Shown here one piece after another: positions 9,229 to 17,815 of a stretch of 64,000 nt of DNA (position 1 is its first letter; each line of letters opens with the position of its first letter). The notes under the pieces are model-generated. The model was not told the origin of the DNA and did not search any database. It was given only the letters and a program-made list of their open reading frames with translations. Source of the DNA: Synergistetes bacterium HGW-Synergistetes-1. GTDB taxonomy: Bacteria; Synergistota; Synergistia; Synergistales; Synergistaceae. The translations under genes were made by a program, and so were the position numbers. The DNA lies in assembly GCA_002839185.1 (NCBI GenBank), contig PGXO01000001.1:248001-312000 (forward strand). Direction: 5' to 3'.

Positions 9229-9989
9229 GCTTCGATACCTCTCTTGAGGTAGTGCTTCATTGCCCAGAGAAAACCATAGTCCAGGAAAGCTCCCAGAGCT
9301 CCGATCACAAATATGCCCATGAGGACAACGTCTGAACGGGAAAGCTGTTCAGCATCAAGTATCATATACCCCAGCCCTGAAGATGCCGCAACAAGCTCCG
9401 CAGCCACGAGTGAGCGCCAGCTGTAACCAAGGCCAAGTCTGAGTCCGGTAAGTATCGACGGTATCGCCGAAGGCAGTATGACAAACTTGAACTGATGCCA
9501 CTTTTTGTAGCCAAATACCGTTGCTACCTCGATCAGTTTGGGATCGCAGTCCCTTATGCCCTGAAGTGCGTTCATGAACACAGGGAAAAATGTAGCAAGG
9601 ATTATAAGAATTATCTTCGGAGCCTCTCCTATCCCAAACCAGAGGATAAGCATGGGAATAACCGACATGGGCGGTATATGCCTCAAAAATTCCAGTGTGG
9701 GCTCAAGCTGTACCAGCAAGGGCGGGAACCATGAGCAGAGAAGTGCAAGTGAAAGCGCAATGGACGCAGAGAGTCCGAATCCTTTTATGATCCTCTCAAG
9801 GCTGGCCCAGACGTGCTTTTGCAGCTCTCCGTTCTGAATCGACAGGACGAAAGAATCAATGACTTTTTCCGGGGAAGGGAGAAGAAAAGCATTCCACCAG
9901 CCTGCGTTTGAACCTGCCCACCAAAGGAATAATAACAGTACAGGCAATATCAGACCGCTTTCCAGCAAATTCTCTTTTTCGAATTTCAT
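9225..9989 (-). CDS. ABC transporter permease, SsuC/TauC type
   Basis: 254-aa inner-membrane permease with about six predicted membrane helices and the BPD-transporter coupling motif EVATVFGYKKWHQFKFVILP (the EAA loop, about 155-175). This sequence class pairs with SsuB-like ATPases, as seen immediately downstream. The gene leads the minus-strand run that continues into the MBL hydrolase and addBA. The missing periplasmic binding protein must be encoded elsewhere, or the pair has lost it. Confidence 0.88.
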   Translation of the reverse strand: MKFEKENLLESGLILPVLLLFLWWAGSNAGWWNAFLLPSPEKVIDSFVLSIQNGELQKHVWASLERIIKGFGLSASIALSLALLCSWFPPLLVQLEPTLEFLRHIPPMSVIPMLILWFGIGEAPKIILIILATFFPVFMNALQGIRDCDPKLIEVATVFGYKKWHQFKFVILPSAIPSILTGLRLGLGYSWRSLVAAELVAASSGLGYMILDAEQLSRSDVVLMGIFVIGALGAFLDYGFLWAMKHYLKRGIEA

Positions 9990-10141
9990 TCCCTCACGCT
10001 CCCGTTATATTGTACATTTTTTTAGCTGATAAGCACAGTAAATGAGCCTGATTTATGTTAATCTATTATTACGAAGATCAGCAGCACCAAAATATGATAC
10101 TGCATACAGAACTCAGAAATCATCAGAAAGGGGCAGATAAA

Positions 10142-10711
10142 TTGGGAAAAGTGACCTGGAAGCCTGGGACCATGCTTTATCCTATCCCGCCCGTCATGGT
10201 CTCGTGCGGTACGATGGAAAGACCCAATGTCATAACAGTAGCCTGGACCGGGATCGTAAATTCCGATCCGGCAATGACCTACATATCAGTCAGACCGGAG
10301 CGTTACTCGCACGAACTGATAACGGCTTCTTCAGAGTTTGTAATAAACCTCACTACGGAGGCGCTGATATGGACCGCCGATTACTGCGGTGTAAAGTCCG
10401 GAAGGGACATAGACAAATTTTCACTGCCGTCAATAACCGCGATCCCGGCTTCAGAAGTGAGTGCGCCCATGATAGAGGAAAGTCCGCTCAGCCTCGAATG
10501 CCGCGTAGATCGCATACTCAGGCTCGGCACTCATGACATGTTCCTTTCAAAAATTGTTGCGGTAAACGCAGATGAAAAGCTTATCGACAGCAATGGCAGA
10601 CTTCACCTTGAAAAAGCCCGCTTAGTTGCAACAAGCCACGGGAAATATTTCTCACTAGGAAAACAGCTCGGTACTTTCGGCTACTCTGTTAAGAAAAAAA
10701 ATAAAAAATGA
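10142..10711 (+). CDS. Flavin reductase-like (FMN-binding split-barrel) protein
   Basis: 189 aa from a TTG start that follows AAAGGGG at the proper distance; the reading frame is open further upstream but that part does not look coding. The core TMLYPIPPVMVSCG...VITVAWTGIVNSDP is characteristic of the flavin reductase-like/flavoredoxin family, which binds FMN noncovalently. Such proteins act as electron carriers or FMN reductases in anaerobes. Monocistronic or followed by the tiny zinc-ribbon gene 69 bases on. Confidence 0.85.
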   Translation: MGKVTWKPGTMLYPIPPVMVSCGTMERPNVITVAWTGIVNSDPAMTYISVRPERYSHELITASSEFVINLTTEALIWTADYCGVKSGRDIDKFSLPSITAIPASEVSAPMIEESPLSLECRVDRILRLGTHDMFLSKIVAVNADEKLIDSNGRLHLEKARLVATSHGKYFSLGKQLGTFGYSVKKKNKK

Positions 10712-10780
10712 CTCCGGGATCATCTGATCCGCTTTAAAATTATTTTTATAATAAATCTGTTCATAAAGGGAGGAATAGAG

Positions 10781-10933
10781 ATGCTGGTTTGCGCTATATG
10801 CGGAAAAGCGCTGAAAGAGTGCTGCGACCTTTTTCACGAGGCTGTCACGCCAGACGGTGACACAGTGGTCGTATGCAACGACTGTGCAATAGAAAACGAT
10901 CTGCAGTTTGAGCCTGATATAAAAGAAAAGTAA
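10781..10933 (+). CDS. 50-aa CxxC...CxxC zinc-ribbon protein
   Basis: A short gene with a strong GGGAGG ribosome site 5 bases or so before the ATG. The product begins MLVCAICGK and has a second CNDC pair near residue 35, plus a CC at 13-14, giving a classic zinc ribbon or rubredoxin-like knuckle of the kind found in many small uncharacterised proteins. It has an acidic tail. No function can be assigned. Codon pattern and the ribosome site make it a real gene rather than a chance frame. Confidence 0.7.
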   Translation: MLVCAICGKALKECCDLFHEAVTPDGDTVVVCNDCAIENDLQFEPDIKEK

Positions 10934-11094
10934 AAAGTTAGAGATTGTTTATCATATCCCTCTGTGAGCCTGGAATAATGCTCTTTATGCCCCTTGCAGC
11001 AGAGAGCATATTCCCGATCTTTATAGTCTCAGTTCCGGCCGTCAGTTTAAGCGTGATCCTCTGCCGGAGTATCTTCTTTATAATAAAGCGATGG

Positions 11095-11868
11095 TCATGC
11101 CTTGAATTCTTCAAACTCCACAGCTCTGTACTGCTCCGCCGGCTTTCCCGGAACTACTATGGCATGGGCGGGGCAGAACGCCACACACCTCTGGCATGAC
11201 TCACAGAGATTTTTGTTGATAAATGGATACTCCCCTTTCTTGTCGATAGCTCCTACAGGGCAGTTTTCCAGACACCTATTGCATTTCATGCACTTATCAT
11301 TATCCACCGTTATCGGGAACATCCTGTAAAAGAACCTCAGTGATCTCCCGCTCGAGACCAGTTTGTACCACATCGACGGAATGAGAGGTATGCCGCGGTT
11401 CCAGGAGGCCTTTCCCTCTGAAAGCTTATCGGCAAACGACCTCGCTTTCTCAAGTGCCGCAGAGACCAATTTCTGATTTTTTTCAACAGGGATCACTCCG
11501 TTGTTGTAGTTGCCGGGCATCACAAACAATTCTGAGCCAATAGGCTTATAGCCTTTTTGCCTGACAAGCTTTCTGAACTTTCCCTCAGCACCGAGAGCGG
11601 AGCCGCCCATCGTAGCGGTCATGAATATCCTTCTCCCCTTCCCCTCAGGCAGTGAAGCAATAAATCTCAGAACAAGAGGATATGATGAGAAAAAAGCAAT
11701 CGGGAATGCCAGGCCGATAACACTGTCACCAGACATCCTGAAGGAATTAAGCTTTCCTATCATATGGAAGTTGACCTCGTGTCCTTTTTCTTCAAGCCTC
11801 CTGCCGACTTCCTTTGCTATCGTAAGAGTATTGCCGGTTCCGGAAAAAACATAATATTCGACTTTCAA
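11095..11868 (-). CDS. EFR1-type ferredoxin-flavodoxin fusion protein
   Basis: 257 aa. The N-terminus is a flavodoxin-like domain with the FMN phosphate loop FSGTGNT (about 8-14). The C-terminus carries two [4Fe-4S] motifs, CMKCNRCLENCP (about 200) and CESCQRCVAFCP (about 228). This is the architecture of the EFR1 family, putative electron-transfer proteins common in anaerobic Firmicutes and Synergistota, with no defined partner. Cytoplasmic and monocistronic. Confidence 0.88.
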   Translation of the reverse strand: MKVEYYVFSGTGNTLTIAKEVGRRLEEKGHEVNFHMIGKLNSFRMSGDSVIGLAFPIAFFSSYPLVLRFIASLPEGKGRRIFMTATMGGSALGAEGKFRKLVRQKGYKPIGSELFVMPGNYNNGVIPVEKNQKLVSAALEKARSFADKLSEGKASWNRGIPLIPSMWYKLVSSGRSLRFFYRMFPITVDNDKCMKCNRCLENCPVGAIDKKGEYPFINKNLCESCQRCVAFCPAHAIVVPGKPAEQYRAVEFEEFKA

Positions 11869-12187
11869 TTTTTATTCCCTCCCACGCCAGAACAATTATA
11901 CGAACAGCCATTTTCACATTATCATTATAGCCATTTACTCAGATATAATAACAGTATAAGCAGACATAGAAAAGTAAATATGCCCATACTGAGACCAATT
12001 AAGACAAATCAAAAGGCAACAGGTCCGGATTCTCTCCCTGAAGATCAAACTCTTTAATAGAGACCGCCCCTGCAGTTTCATGCGGCAGGGGCGGCCTCTT
12101 TTGCAATCATCCTTGCACTCAGCCGCAGTGATCATCAGCACGGCCTGTGCTATGACAGTTAATTCTTATCTCTCCGTTCTAAGCACC
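11869..12187. other. Intergenic region with one strong hairpin
   Basis: 319 bases between the EFR1 gene and the thiolase gene. Apart from the GC-rich hairpin at 12064-12094 no gene or other clear signal was seen. Part of it presumably holds the promoter of the EFR1 gene. Confidence 0.6.
12064..12094. terminator. GC-rich hairpin, probable terminator of the thiolase operon
   Basis: Perfect 10-bp stem CCGCCCCTGC / GCAGGGGCGG with an 11-base loop. It lies just past the end of the minus-strand thiolase operon. The better T-run (CTCTTTT) follows on the plus strand, so direction is uncertain; it may work both ways. Confidence 0.6.
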
Positions 12188-13372
12188 TCAGATGAGTCTT
12201 ACCACCATTGCCACACCCTGGCCTCCGCCTATGCAGGCGCTGGCGATGCCTACACTTTTGCCCTGCTGCTTCAGTGCGTACACGAGGGTCGTCAGTATCT
12301 TGGCACCGCTTGCTCCGATGGGATGTCCAAGAGCTATCGCACCCCCGTGGACATTCAGTCGGCCCATATCAAAGGGCATCTTACGGTGACATGCTATTAC
12401 CTGTGCCGCAAATGCTTCATTTATCTCGATCAGCTCCATGTCATCCATGGTCATACCTGCTTTTTTCAGCGCAATGTCCATTGCCTTTACAGGTGCTATC
12501 GGGAAATGTTCAGCGTCGACTGCTGCCGCCGAGTAACTTAATATTTCGGCGATAGGCCTGAGACCCTGCGCTTTGGCCCAATCATCGCCGGCGACCATTA
12601 CAGCGCTTCCCGCATCACATAGTGCGGAGCTTGAGCCTGCTGTGATAGTACCATCCTTTTTGAAGATCACGGGCAGTTTTGCAAGTGATTCTATCGAGGT
12701 ATCTTTTCTGGGGATCTCATCTGTGTCTAAGATAAGCTCTCCCTTCTTCCTGTCCTTCAGGATCACCTGCACTATCTCGTCCTTAAAAAGCCCTTTTTCT
12801 ATGGCATCGACAGCTTTCATATGGCTGTGATAAGAGAATTCATCCTGTTCCTGGCGTGTGATCGAAAATTCCTGGATCACAACATCCTCTGTGATCTCAC
12901 CCATGAGGCGGCCTGCCAGAGGGCAGATAAATCCATCTGCATGAAGAACGTCTTCGGCCTTTTTCTCACCCATCCTCATGCCCCATCTGGCATCCCTGAG
13001 TATGAAGGGAGTATTGGTCGCACTCTCCATTCCTCCTGCCAGTATCGTGTGAGCATCTCCCAGGCGAATCCTGTCAGCAGCGAGCATTATAGTGCGCAGC
13101 CCGGAACCGCAGCGGATATTTACAGTGAATGCCGGCACGGACTGGTCTATCCCCGCTTTGAACATGGCATTCCTGGCCGGGTTTGCTCCGACGCCTGCTT
13201 GCCAGCCATTTCCCATAATTACTTCTTCGACCGCATCAGCGGATGCGCCTGAACGGATAATAGTCTCTTTTAAGGCAGCTGCTCCAAGATCCACTGCAGA
13301 AAGTTTAGAGAACTGTCCTCCGAATTTTCCTCCTGCTGTCCTGCTGGCGCTCAATATTACTGCTTTAGCCAT
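12188..13372 (-). CDS. Acetyl-CoA C-acetyltransferase (thiolase)
   Basis: 394 aa, the usual length of a biosynthetic/degradative thiolase (AtoB/ThlA class). The nucleophilic cysteine lies in NIRCGSGLRT (about 88), the catalytic His in GGAIALGHPIGASGA (about 348) and the second Cys in ASACIGGGQG (about 380). It would cleave acetoacetyl-CoA to two acetyl-CoA. Last gene of the operon that begins with the aminotransferase; it starts one base after the CoA-transferase B stop codon, so it is translationally coupled to it. Confidence 0.93.
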   Translation of the reverse strand: MAKAVILSASRTAGGKFGGQFSKLSAVDLGAAALKETIIRSGASADAVEEVIMGNGWQAGVGANPARNAMFKAGIDQSVPAFTVNIRCGSGLRTIMLAADRIRLGDAHTILAGGMESATNTPFILRDARWGMRMGEKKAEDVLHADGFICPLAGRLMGEITEDVVIQEFSITRQEQDEFSYHSHMKAVDAIEKGLFKDEIVQVILKDRKKGELILDTDEIPRKDTSIESLAKLPVIFKKDGTITAGSSSALCDAGSAVMVAGDDWAKAQGLRPIAEILSYSAAAVDAEHFPIAPVKAMDIALKKAGMTMDDMELIEINEAFAAQVIACHRKMPFDMGRLNVHGGAIALGHPIGASGAKILTTLVYALKQQGKSVGIASACIGGGQGVAMVVRLI

Positions 13373-13373
13373 T

Positions 13374-14054
13374 TCATGCGACCTCCATTCCCTTTATCGG
13401 GTGGAGCGGATCAGCCACATCAAACTCAGCCTCGGTATGTTCCCTGATCTGCTCAAGTGTTACTTCGGGCGCTTTTTCGATCAGCGTCATTTTGCCGTCA
13501 GCTATTGAAAATACTGCGAATTCCGTCACTATCATACTCGCGACTCCTACTGCCGTAAGGGGAAGTCTGCATTGTTTCAGTATTTTTGCCCCACCCTTTT
13601 TAGTGGTGTGTGTCGTCGCTATGTACACTTTTTTTGCTCCTACGACTAGATCCATCGCTCCGCCCATCCCTGGAACGCTTTTGCCCGGAACGACCCAGTT
13701 CGCAATATCTCCTGTCTGATTTACCTCAAGCGTGCCAAGTACCGTTGCGTCGACATGCCCTCCTCTTATGAGCCCGAAACTTGTATCGCTTGCAAAAAAA
13801 CTTCCTCCTGGAAGCATCGATATTATGCGCCCACCGGCTCCAATACATCTGAGATCTGGTTCCGCCGGAGCAGGGCCTATGCCGATAGCTCCGTTTTCAG
13901 CCTGAAAAATTATGTGGACACCTTCGGGAATATAATCTGAAACAAGTGTCGGTATGCCTATTCCAAGGTTCACTACCTGTCCTTCTGAAAATTCCAGTGC
14001 TATCCGTTTGGCTATTCTTTCCTTTATAATGCATTCATCAAGTTCTGGAAGCAT
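13374..14054 (-). CDS. CoA-transferase subunit B (acetoacetate/butyrate type)
   Basis: 226-aa beta subunit of a family I 3-oxoacid CoA-transferase. The active-site glutamate that forms the acyl-glutamyl-CoA thioester is expected in QAENGAIGIG (about residue 52), and GIGIPTLV precedes it as in AtoA, ScoB and CtfB. With subunit A it would move CoA from acetyl- or butyryl-CoA onto acetoacetate or a similar 3-oxoacid. The gene overlaps subunit A by 17 bases and abuts the thiolase gene. Confidence 0.92.
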   Translation of the reverse strand: MLPELDECIIKERIAKRIALEFSEGQVVNLGIGIPTLVSDYIPEGVHIIFQAENGAIGIGPAPAEPDLRCIGAGGRIISMLPGGSFFASDTSFGLIRGGHVDATVLGTLEVNQTGDIANWVVPGKSVPGMGGAMDLVVGAKKVYIATTHTTKKGGAKILKQCRLPLTAVGVASMIVTEFAVFSIADGKMTLIEKAPEVTLEQIREHTEAEFDVADPLHPIKGMEVA

Positions 14055-14730
14055 AGTATGAACCTCCTTTCACAACTATCATGTCCACAAGGATCCCCTG
14101 TGTTATTATTTCATTCGGATCAAGCTCTCCCACGTCCACCACTGAGTCGACCTCAGCAATAACGATCTCCGCGGCAGTTGCCATAGCCGGGTTGAAGTTC
14201 TGGTTGGTGCCTTTGTATATGAGGTTGCCCATACGGTCAGCCTTGTACGCCCTCACCAGGGATACATCGGCCCTTAGGGGGAGCTCCAGGATGAATTTTC
14301 TTCCGTTTACTTCGAGCACCTGTTTGCCCTCTTCAACAATCGTTCCCACTCCTGTAGGAGTAAGAAAACCACCGAGGCCGAATCCGCCAGCTCTTATACG
14401 TTCAACGAAAGTCCCCTGAGGCGAGAGTTCAAGTTCCATTTTGCCTGAATTGAAATACTCGCCGGTTTTTTTGTTGAGACCGACATGGGATGCAATTACT
14501 TTCTTTATCCTGCCTGCGGCGACCAGTTTTCCATGCCCCACATTTTCATATGCGGTATCGTTAGCGATCATGGTCAGCTGATCTGTTCCGGCTTCAAATA
14601 GCGCGTCGACAAGCGTGTAGGGTATTCCTCCATAATTGAATCCCCCCACCATTATCGTGTCGCCCGGTTTGATGCATTTCACTGCTTCTTGCGCAGAGAC
14701 AACCGGTTTGATAATTTTTTTAGTCATCAT
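14038..14730 (-). CDS. CoA-transferase subunit A (acetoacetate/butyrate type)
   Basis: 230-aa alpha subunit. It shows the family landmarks DTIMVGGFNYGGIP (CoA-binding glycine stretch, about 24-37), ADVSLVRAYKADRMGN and the C-terminal ITQGILVDMIV. The ATG overlaps the stop of the TRAP permease gene (ATGA) and has a GGAGG site, which ties this enzyme to the transporter. Subunit pairs like this open the route from acetoacetate to acetyl-CoA via the thiolase encoded next. Confidence 0.92.
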   Translation of the reverse strand: MMTKKIIKPVVSAQEAVKCIKPGDTIMVGGFNYGGIPYTLVDALFEAGTDQLTMIANDTAYENVGHGKLVAAGRIKKVIASHVGLNKKTGEYFNSGKMELELSPQGTFVERIRAGGFGLGGFLTPTGVGTIVEEGKQVLEVNGRKFILELPLRADVSLVRAYKADRMGNLIYKGTNQNFNPAMATAAEIVIAEVDSVVDVGELDPNEIITQGILVDMIVVKGGSYYASRT

Positions 14731-16697
14731 ACGGTTCCTCCTTCAAGTTTATTTTTTTTCTTTCCGAAACCCTTTTGTTTCGCATATACCGCTCCGACAA
14801 TCACTGCCCCTATTAGATTTGTGAGCATTGTGGGATAAATGATAAGGAAAGGTACCGCAAATAAAAGCAGCCTTTCAATTATGCTGATGTCATCAGCAAA
14901 ATATCCCTGCACTGCAGCTGAGAGCCCTATGACTGCAATGAGTGCGGTCACGCTTGCAAAAACGATCTCAAAAATGCTCCCCTGCAGCAGAAGACCTGGA
15001 TTGTATATGAACATATAGGGCACTATAAATCCTGCAGCTGCCACCAAAAGAGCTGTAAATCCAGTTTTCAGCGGTTCCGATTTGGCTATCCCGGCAGAGG
15101 CGTATGTAGCCAGCGCTACGGGAGGTGTTACGTCAGCAAGCACTCCGAAATACAGACAGAAAAGGTGGGCAGAGAACATCGGAACTCCCATCTGAGAAAG
15201 GGCCGGAGCTGCCAGTGTTGAGGTAATGATATATTGGGCAGTTGTAGGAACTCCCATACCAAGGATTATTGACCCTATCATTGTAAGTATAAGAGCAAAA
15301 GGAAGTATACCTTGAGACATGCTCAGAACAAAGGATGAAAAAGCCAGCCCAACTCCCGTAATAGCAATAATACCAATAACGATGCCTGAACAGGCACATG
15401 CTGCAGCAACGTCAACAGCTCCGGTACCTCCTGCTATCATGGCGTCAATGATCCTCCTGGGCGTCATGCGGTGCTCTTTGTCTCCGAGCCATGATGCAAC
15501 AACGAGCGAAACAATGGACCAGAAGACCGCCATCGTCGGCGAATATCCGAAAGCAAGGAATACTACAAGTAAAACTATCGGAAGCAGAAGATGCCATCCC
15601 TGGCGTAAGACTTTTTTGACGTTAGGAAGCTGTTCTTCTGTAAGCCTCGGCATACGTTTTTTACCTGCCCTGAAATGGACCATTGCTCCGATGGAAATAA
15701 AATAGAGAGTTGCAGGAATGGCGGCACCAACGACTATTTCCCAATAGGATACTCCCAGAAACTGAGCCATTATGAAGGCAGCGGCTCCCATTACCGGCGG
15801 CATGACCTGTCCTCCTGTAGAAGCAGCAGCGACTATCGCTCCTGCAAATTCAGGAGAGTAACCTGACTGTTTCATAAGGGGGATCGTAAATGCTCCTGTA
15901 GTAACGGCATTGCCGCATGAGCTTCCAGAGACCATGCCCATGAATCCGCTGGCTGTTACCGCCGCTTTTCCTGGTCCTCCCTGACTCTTTCCTGCAAGTC
16001 CTACCGCAAGGTCGATAAAGAACTGACCTGCTCCGGACGTACTGAGAAAAGATCCAAAAAGGACAAAAAGGAAGATAAACGAGGCCGAGACGCCAAGCGG
16101 TACACCAAAGATACCGTCGGTGCGGAGATACATGAAGGGAGCCAGTTCTTCAAAAGAAAAACCTGCGTGACCAAGGATTCCCGGCATATAAGGACCAAAC
16201 ACGCCATAACACAGAGCAAGGATAGCCATTATCGGAAGCGGCCAGCCCATAGCTCTGCGTGCTCCTTCTATTACCAGTACTATCATTATTACGCCGAGGT
16301 AGATGTCAGAGGGGATCGCTGATCCTTCGCGTGCCGCGATTGCATCGTAATTCAGCAAAATGTTTGCACAGCCAATGATCATGAGTACCGCAGGTATCCA
16401 GTCCCAGATGTCTATCTTCATTTTGTTGCATTTTTTCTGTGATACTGGATAAATAAGAAATAGCAACGTTCCCATGAACATCCAGTGCCACGCTCTCTGT
16501 GTCATTGCTGCAAAAAGCCCGAAAGCCGCTGTATAAAGATGGAAACAGGAAGCTGTTATTGCTATCCCGGCAACAAGGTAAAACTGCCAGCCGGATAATC
16601 TCCGTTTTTTACTTTCATCAGGATCTTCAACTATCTCAGGGATAATATCAATCGTTTTCATGTTTTCTGCTGTATGCAGATCAAATTCATCAGCCAT
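14727..16697 (-). CDS. TRAP transporter fused permease (4TM/12TM fusion)
   Basis: 656-aa membrane protein in which the small DctQ-like and large DctM-like TRAP domains are fused, the form that accompanies TAXI-type binding proteins. About 16-18 hydrophobic helices are visible; GFMGMVSGSSCGNAVTTGAF and GMGVPTTAQY are typical permease motifs. The start at 16697 (MADEFDLH) follows a perfect AGGAGG; an in-frame upstream extension has no such site. It sits downstream of the TAXI binding protein across a hairpin and overlaps the CoA-transferase A start. Confidence 0.93.
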   Translation of the reverse strand: MADEFDLHTAENMKTIDIIPEIVEDPDESKKRRLSGWQFYLVAGIAITASCFHLYTAAFGLFAAMTQRAWHWMFMGTLLFLIYPVSQKKCNKMKIDIWDWIPAVLMIIGCANILLNYDAIAAREGSAIPSDIYLGVIMIVLVIEGARRAMGWPLPIMAILALCYGVFGPYMPGILGHAGFSFEELAPFMYLRTDGIFGVPLGVSASFIFLFVLFGSFLSTSGAGQFFIDLAVGLAGKSQGGPGKAAVTASGFMGMVSGSSCGNAVTTGAFTIPLMKQSGYSPEFAGAIVAAASTGGQVMPPVMGAAAFIMAQFLGVSYWEIVVGAAIPATLYFISIGAMVHFRAGKKRMPRLTEEQLPNVKKVLRQGWHLLLPIVLLVVFLAFGYSPTMAVFWSIVSLVVASWLGDKEHRMTPRRIIDAMIAGGTGAVDVAAACACSGIVIGIIAITGVGLAFSSFVLSMSQGILPFALILTMIGSIILGMGVPTTAQYIITSTLAAPALSQMGVPMFSAHLFCLYFGVLADVTPPVALATYASAGIAKSEPLKTGFTALLVAAAGFIVPYMFIYNPGLLLQGSIFEIVFASVTALIAVIGLSAAVQGYFADDISIIERLLLFAVPFLIIYPTMLTNLIGAVIVGAVYAKQKGFGKKKNKLEGGTV

Positions 16698-16731
16698 CAA
16701 ACAAACCTCCTGTGATCTAACGCTTCTAAAG

Positions 16732-16759
16732 TCAACGGGGAGCAGATGCCCCCCGTTGA
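16732..16759 (-). promoter_or_regulatory. Intercistronic hairpin between TAXI binding protein and TRAP permease
   Basis: Perfect 9-bp stem TCAACGGGG / CCCCGTTGA with a 10-base loop, no T-run after it on the minus strand. Position directly after a binding-protein gene suggests an RNA stabiliser or partial terminator that sets more binding protein than permease. Confidence 0.55.
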
Positions 16760-16783
16760 GATCCAACTATAAGCCGGGGTATC

Positions 16784-17737
16784 CTACTTAACTGTTATTC
16801 CCTGCTCCTTGAAGTACTTGATCGCTCCCGGGTGGAAAGGAATGATACCTACGGATGCCTTCTGAGGAACAAAGTTGACCGCATGCGGAGTTACTTTCAT
16901 AAGTTCATCTTTTTTGTCAATGAAAGTCTTCAGACAGTCGTATGCAACTTTTTCTGTCATTTTTCCGTTAACTACGAGGAAGTTGGCGTCAGCCACAGTC
17001 TTACAGGGCTGATCCTGTTTTGTGTAGGTTCCCTTTTCGATGGTGTATTTCAGGAGGAACTGGTGCTTCTTGGTAACCTTATCGATAACGTCATCGGGAA
17101 GAGATATCATGACTACGTCACGAACAGCCGCGATCTCCATGATCGCTGATCCGGGAGCTGCAAAATTGAAGAAAGCTGCGTCGATATTCCCGTCCTTAAG
17201 GGCTGTTACTGCTTCGGGCTGAGTAAGCTGCTGCTTGTTGATATCCTTTTCAGGGTCCCAGCCTGCGGCCTCAAGGATCATCAGGGAAAGAAGCTGGTCT
17301 CCGCCGCCAGGGGCGCCGAGCGATATTTTCTTGCCCTTAAGGTCAGCGAATGTCTTAATGCCTGTTTTTGTTGTCGTTACAAGGTGCTGGGGAGCTGCAT
17401 ACATGTTCATTAGGGTGAGGAGCGGGAGTTTTCCGTCCTGCTGGAAAGCCTCAGTTCCCGTGTAGGCCTGATAGAGAGTAGAACCCATGGTCATACCTAT
17501 CTGGGCCTTATTTGATGCTACAAGACGGCAATTCTCTTTGGATGCCGCTGTAGAGCGCGATGTTGCCTTGATGTCCATGCCGCCCTTGGTCAGCAGTTCA
17601 GCCATGACTCCGCCCAACGGGTAGTATGTTCCTCCGACTCCGCCTGATCCGATCGTGATGAAGGTCATTGCAGACGCGATCCCTGCAAAAAGCATAACTG
17701 TGATAATTCCGAGTGCGATAATATTCCTCTTCTTCAT
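16784..17737 (-). CDS. TAXI-family TRAP transporter substrate-binding protein
   Basis: 317-aa secreted protein. A signal peptide (MKKRNIIALGIITVMLFAG, cleavage after ASA) is followed by FITIGSGGVGGTYYPLGG, the hallmark N-terminus of TAXI proteins. It captures an organic acid or amino acid in the periplasm and delivers it to the fused permease. TAXI proteins are known mainly for glutamate/2-oxoglutarate-like ligands, but the family is broad. Strong AGGAGG site before the ATG. Second gene of the operon led by the aminotransferase. Confidence 0.93.
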   Translation of the reverse strand: MKKRNIIALGIITVMLFAGIASAMTFITIGSGGVGGTYYPLGGVMAELLTKGGMDIKATSRSTAASKENCRLVASNKAQIGMTMGSTLYQAYTGTEAFQQDGKLPLLTLMNMYAAPQHLVTTTKTGIKTFADLKGKKISLGAPGGGDQLLSLMILEAAGWDPEKDINKQQLTQPEAVTALKDGNIDAAFFNFAAPGSAIMEIAAVRDVVMISLPDDVIDKVTKKHQFLLKYTIEKGTYTKQDQPCKTVADANFLVVNGKMTEKVAYDCLKTFIDKKDELMKVTPHAVNFVPQKASVGIIPFHPGAIKYFKEQGITVK

Positions 17738-17815
17738 GAAACTTGTACCTCCTTAGAAAATAGTTTTGACGATATGTTATGAATTACCTGTCTTTGTGAC
17801 AGTGAAGCCCAATTA

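Noticed and set aside
10934-11094. Minus-strand open frame of about 58 codons downstream of the EFR1 gene (start TTG inside that gene)
   Set aside because: No ribosome site and no recognised family; could be a remnant but support is too thin to call.
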